Shown here: one piece after another, positions 60,720 to 64,000 of the stretch
How positions within the stretch are numbered: the stretch's first letter is position 1
Layout of the letters: every line of letters begins with the position of its first letter
Assembly (NCBI RefSeq): GCF_020536995.1
Contig: NC_068362.1
Span: 96,221,085-96,285,084 of the forward strand
DNA from: Dreissena polymorpha
Lineage: Eukaryota; Mollusca; Bivalvia; Myida; Dreissenidae
DNA length: 64,000 bases
Reading direction: 5' to 3'
Translations under genes and position numbers: made by a program
The notes under the pieces: generated by a model
What the model was told of the DNA's origin: nothing
Seen by the model: only the letters and a program-made list of their open reading frames with translations
Databases searched by the model: none

Positions 60720-63700
60720 TTATAAAGCTTAACAAATTTGCAGCAATATTAGTTAATTGTTAGGCACTGATTGCTTCTATCGTTGAATAAAAAAGTAGCC
60801 ACTGAAATTATATGCTTTACACTTGGTTTTTTTACCTAAACACATTACACTGGCGACGAGGATAAAACCTTGTAGATTATATTTCGAGAATTTTACCCAT
60901 TTAATAAAATTGTACGTGACATTCTGCATATAAACACAAAATGGCAACGGGCCTGATTTGGGAACATTAACGCGTAAAGTGGCCGGACTTTTAACAATCC
61001 TCGGTGAAAAGACGTACGGTTTGTAAAGGAACCCTACCGTACCAGTGAAGCCGTCCGAGAAATGGTATGAGGAACTTTGTCAGCTTTTACAGACTCATTT
61101 GTGCCCGAAACCGTTTATTATCGCGGAACGATTCCGATTTCACAACAGGAATCAAGAAGTGGGCGAAAATGTGACTTGTTACGTGGCTTCACTTCGGAAG
61201 TTGGCAGAATTCTATGAGTTCGAATCGAACTTGAACGATTCTTAAAGGGACAGGTTCGTTTGTGGACTTAAAGATGCCGGAACACAGCTAAGGTTATTGT
61301 CTGTCGCTAATTTGACACTTCAAAATGCCATAGAAATAGCGCTAGTCATGGAAGCTACACATAAAGACCCCGCCGAGTTACAGTTATCGGCAGCCGCCGA
61401 TGAGCCCGTTCACCGAGTTGGACATTCAATAAAACCCAAGATATGAAAGCAATACAAACATGCCAAAAAGAGCAGCAAGTGCATTCATTGTGAGAAAACT
61501 AACCACCTCTCCGAGAAATGCAGACTGAAAGATGCAATCTGTCACCACTGTAAGGCAAAGGGACATATAAAGGCCATAAGTAGGAAGCTTAAGTCGGTGC
61601 AGTATATGGAGGAAAACGTTTCAGTGATCAACACTGTGAAAAAAGAGACAACGGAAAATTCATCGTTAAGCCGAACATTAACGATGTCGAGGTACCCATG
61701 GAGCTTGATACAGGATCATCAGTTACCCTCATATCAACAAGGATTTCCGAAAACGGTTCGGAAATATGAAGCTCGATCCTGCTCATTCCATACTGAAGAC
61801 ATATTCAGGCGATGTCATAGAGCAACAAGGGACTGTTATTGTGCATGTAAGTTATAATGGACAATCGCAGACATTGCGACTTTGCGTCGTAAAAGGTGAT
61901 GGGCCTGCACTGTTCAGAAGGGACTGGCTGAGTCACATCAAACTGAACTGGGACACACTTGTTAATGTGAACTCTGTGACAACGGAAGGCCTGAAGGTAC
62001 GTCTAAATTTTTTACTTGACAAACATAAAGACGTGTTTAGTGACGGTATAGGACAGGTGCAGGGAATTAAGGCAAGGCTAACCTTAAATGAAAATTCTCA
62101 GCCAAAAATCACAAAGGCTAGGAATGTACCGTACTTTATTAAGCCAAAAAAGGCTAACCTTAAATGAAAATTCTCAGCCAAAAATCACAAAGGCTAGGAA
62201 TGTACCGTACTTTATTAAGCCAAAAAAGAGAAAAAAACTGTACAGTCTCGAGATTCAAGGAATTATCTCGAAAGTGGACACCAGTGAATGGGCGACACCG
62301 ATCGTTCCTGTCGTAAAAGGAAACGGTGATGTTAGAATATGCAATGATTCCAATGTTACCGTAAATCAATCATTCAAGGTTGATAGATATCATCTCCCAA
62401 GAATCGAGGACATTTTCGCCAATCTGTCAAATGGGCGAAAATACTGCAAGCTTGATATACGACAAGCGTACCAACAACTAGAATGCCAAGGAGTTGCTAA
62501 CGATCAACACCCACCGAGGATTGTACCGTAAAAACCGGATGCTATATGGGGTTTCTTCTGCTCCAGCTATATGGCAACGCACAATTGACCAAATTATTCA
62601 AGGAATCCCTGGAGTGCAGTGCATACTGGATACTATGGTGATTACTGCTGAAAGTGATAAATTTGCATTTGGATATTTTACAAAAGGTGCTGTGTAAGTT
62701 ACAGCAATATGGAATTAAAGGAAATAAGGATAGGTGTGTGTTTTTTGTGCCAATGAATACATTATGTGGTCATAAAATTGACGGGCAAGGTTTATGGAAG
62801 TGTAAAGATAAGGTAAAAGCTGTATTGAATACACCACCTCAATGTGATGTTACATCACTTCCGGCATATCTCGGGAACTCAATTATTACCATCGTTTTCT
62901 GCCAGATCTCGCGACCGTAACAAAACCCATGAACGCGTTGCTTGAAGAAAATCGAAAATTCGTCTGGTCAAAACAATGCCAGAGCGCGTTCGAAAAGTCG
63001 AAAACACTTCTCATTACGTAACCTATTCTTACACACTATTACCCGGGACTTCCGGTTAGGCTCGCGTCGGATGCCTAACCATTCGGTGTTTCCGGTATAT
63101 TGTCACGCGTTATGCCAGATGGCTTAGAAAAGTCGATCGCGTTCGCATCAAGATCACTTACCAAAACGTTTACCCGCGCCGTCAAAGGAAAACGGTGAAG
63201 AAATCTGGTTGAAGATGTGTTCTACACTTCTCAGTTAGAACAAATTCCGGTCGCGAGCGCGGAAATCAGCCGTGAAACTAGGTGGGAGCGCGTTATGCCA
63301 CGTGTATTTAGTCAAGTACGACAATGTTGGAATTCAAATGATAATAACTCTCTTTTGAAAGGTTACTAAAGTTCAGTTACACCCGTGGGAATGGCCTACG
63401 TCAAGTTGGGAGCGAATACATGGAGTTTCCATAGGTCTATGTTTTTGGTTATCGTAGATACTCATTCTAAATGGCCATAAGTCATCGAAATGAAATCGAT
63501 AACCTCTGGAAGAACGATTGAAGAATTGCGTACAATATCAACCAGATACGGCTTGCCCAAGCAATCAGTATCAGACAATGGTTGTCAATTTACATCTGAA
63601 GAATTTTCTCTGTTTATAAAGAGAAACGGGATAGGTCATATAAGAACTGCGGTAGCAAAACCGTCCACAAATGGTCTTGTGGAAAGGTTCAATGGCTCTT

Positions 63701-64000
63701 TCAAATCTGCAATGCACTCTTTAATGCATGACAACACCGATTTCAATTTGAAGATGAACTCTGTCTTGTTGGCATATCGTAATACGCCACATTGTATGAC
63801 GGGGGAAACTCCTGCAAAACTGTTTTCCGGTCGGAATTTGCGCAGTAAACTAGATTTGATAACACCCGACACACAGAAACGAGTCAGTTATGGTGAAATA
63901 AAATGTCAATGCTGAAAATAGAAAAGTTCAGGAATTCGAATAAGGCCAACGTGTCTTACCGCGAGATTTCAGACCTACTTCATAGTAAAAATGGATCACT
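60720..64000 (+). mobile_element. Second Ty3/gypsy fossil, strongly decayed, runs off the window
   Basis: A primer-site-like tggcgacgaggataaaacc lies at 60851, so a 5' LTR would end just before it; its start is not clear. Gag-like KPSEKWYEELCQLLQTHL and AERFRFHNRNQEVGENVT lie at about 61045-61245. Nucleocapsid knuckles CIHC... and CHHCKAKGHIKA lie at about 61490-61570. A protease-like ELDTGSSVTLIS stretch is at about 61690, RT-like WATPIVPVVKGNGDVRIC and KLDIRQAYQQL at about 62290-62480, and integrase-like QSVSDNGCQFTSEEF and VERFNGSF at about 63560-63700. It has a dozen or more breaks and is older than the element at 31-41 kb. Confidence 0.85.

Overview
This window is animal nuclear DNA. It has spliced genes with GT-AG introns, AT-rich spacers and a very dense load of short inverted-repeat elements, tandem repeats and retroelement fossils. 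Several repeats look to me like families common in bivalve molluscs: the 'AGGTCAAAGGTCAAGGTCA' repeats, the 'GGCTAATCTGGGACGACACT' element, and the 'CCCCTACCGGTGAAAC' element. A dreissenid mussel is my best guess, but that rests on recollection and not on a search. I see no bacterial operons, CRISPR arrays, rRNA or tRNA genes.

Layout. (1) 1-6.9 kb: the last three coding exons of NOP56 (+), a core protein of box C/D snoRNPs. The splice acceptor of the first visible exon is tandemly copied four times, and the introns hold several repeats, including a 1.2 kb element with a 10-bp target duplication and a 1.3 kb array of nuclear-receptor-like half-sites. (2) 11.8-14.1 kb: a complete three-exon gene (+) for a 230-residue secreted cysteine-rich protein with Apple/PAN-like ends. 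It is closely packed with hairpin MITEs. (3) 19.1-20.7 kb: a two-coding-exon leucine-rich-repeat protein (-) with an acidic tail. About 0.4 kb of its intron and exon edge recurs near 29.8-30.2 kb. (4) 20.7-31 kb: mostly non-coding, with two long (TA)n tracts around a small inverted-repeat element. (5) 31,023-40,894: a 9.9 kb Ty3/gypsy retroelement fossil (-) with both LTRs, a 4-bp target duplication, a tRNA-Leu-like primer site and an extra C2H2 zinc-finger ORF. (6) 43.5-46.8 kb: an unrecognised 220-codon reading frame (-), two LINE fragments and a 154-bp tandem array. (7) 49.8-50.4 kb: a hAT-like element built almost entirely from about 17 copies of a CRE-like palindrome. (8) 51-60.7 kb: a recent 923-bp tandem duplication, then an unrecognised repeated protein family split by a 4.9 kb inverted-repeat element. 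That element contains a Penelope-like hairpin and a (TA)n tract. (9) 60.8 kb to the end: a second, much more decayed gypsy fossil (+).

Only three loci look like conventional host genes: NOP56, the secreted protein and the LRR protein. They share no obvious pathway. The most interesting local structures are the NOP56 acceptor array, in which every upstream copy would give an immediate stop codon, and the palindromic CRE-like hAT element.
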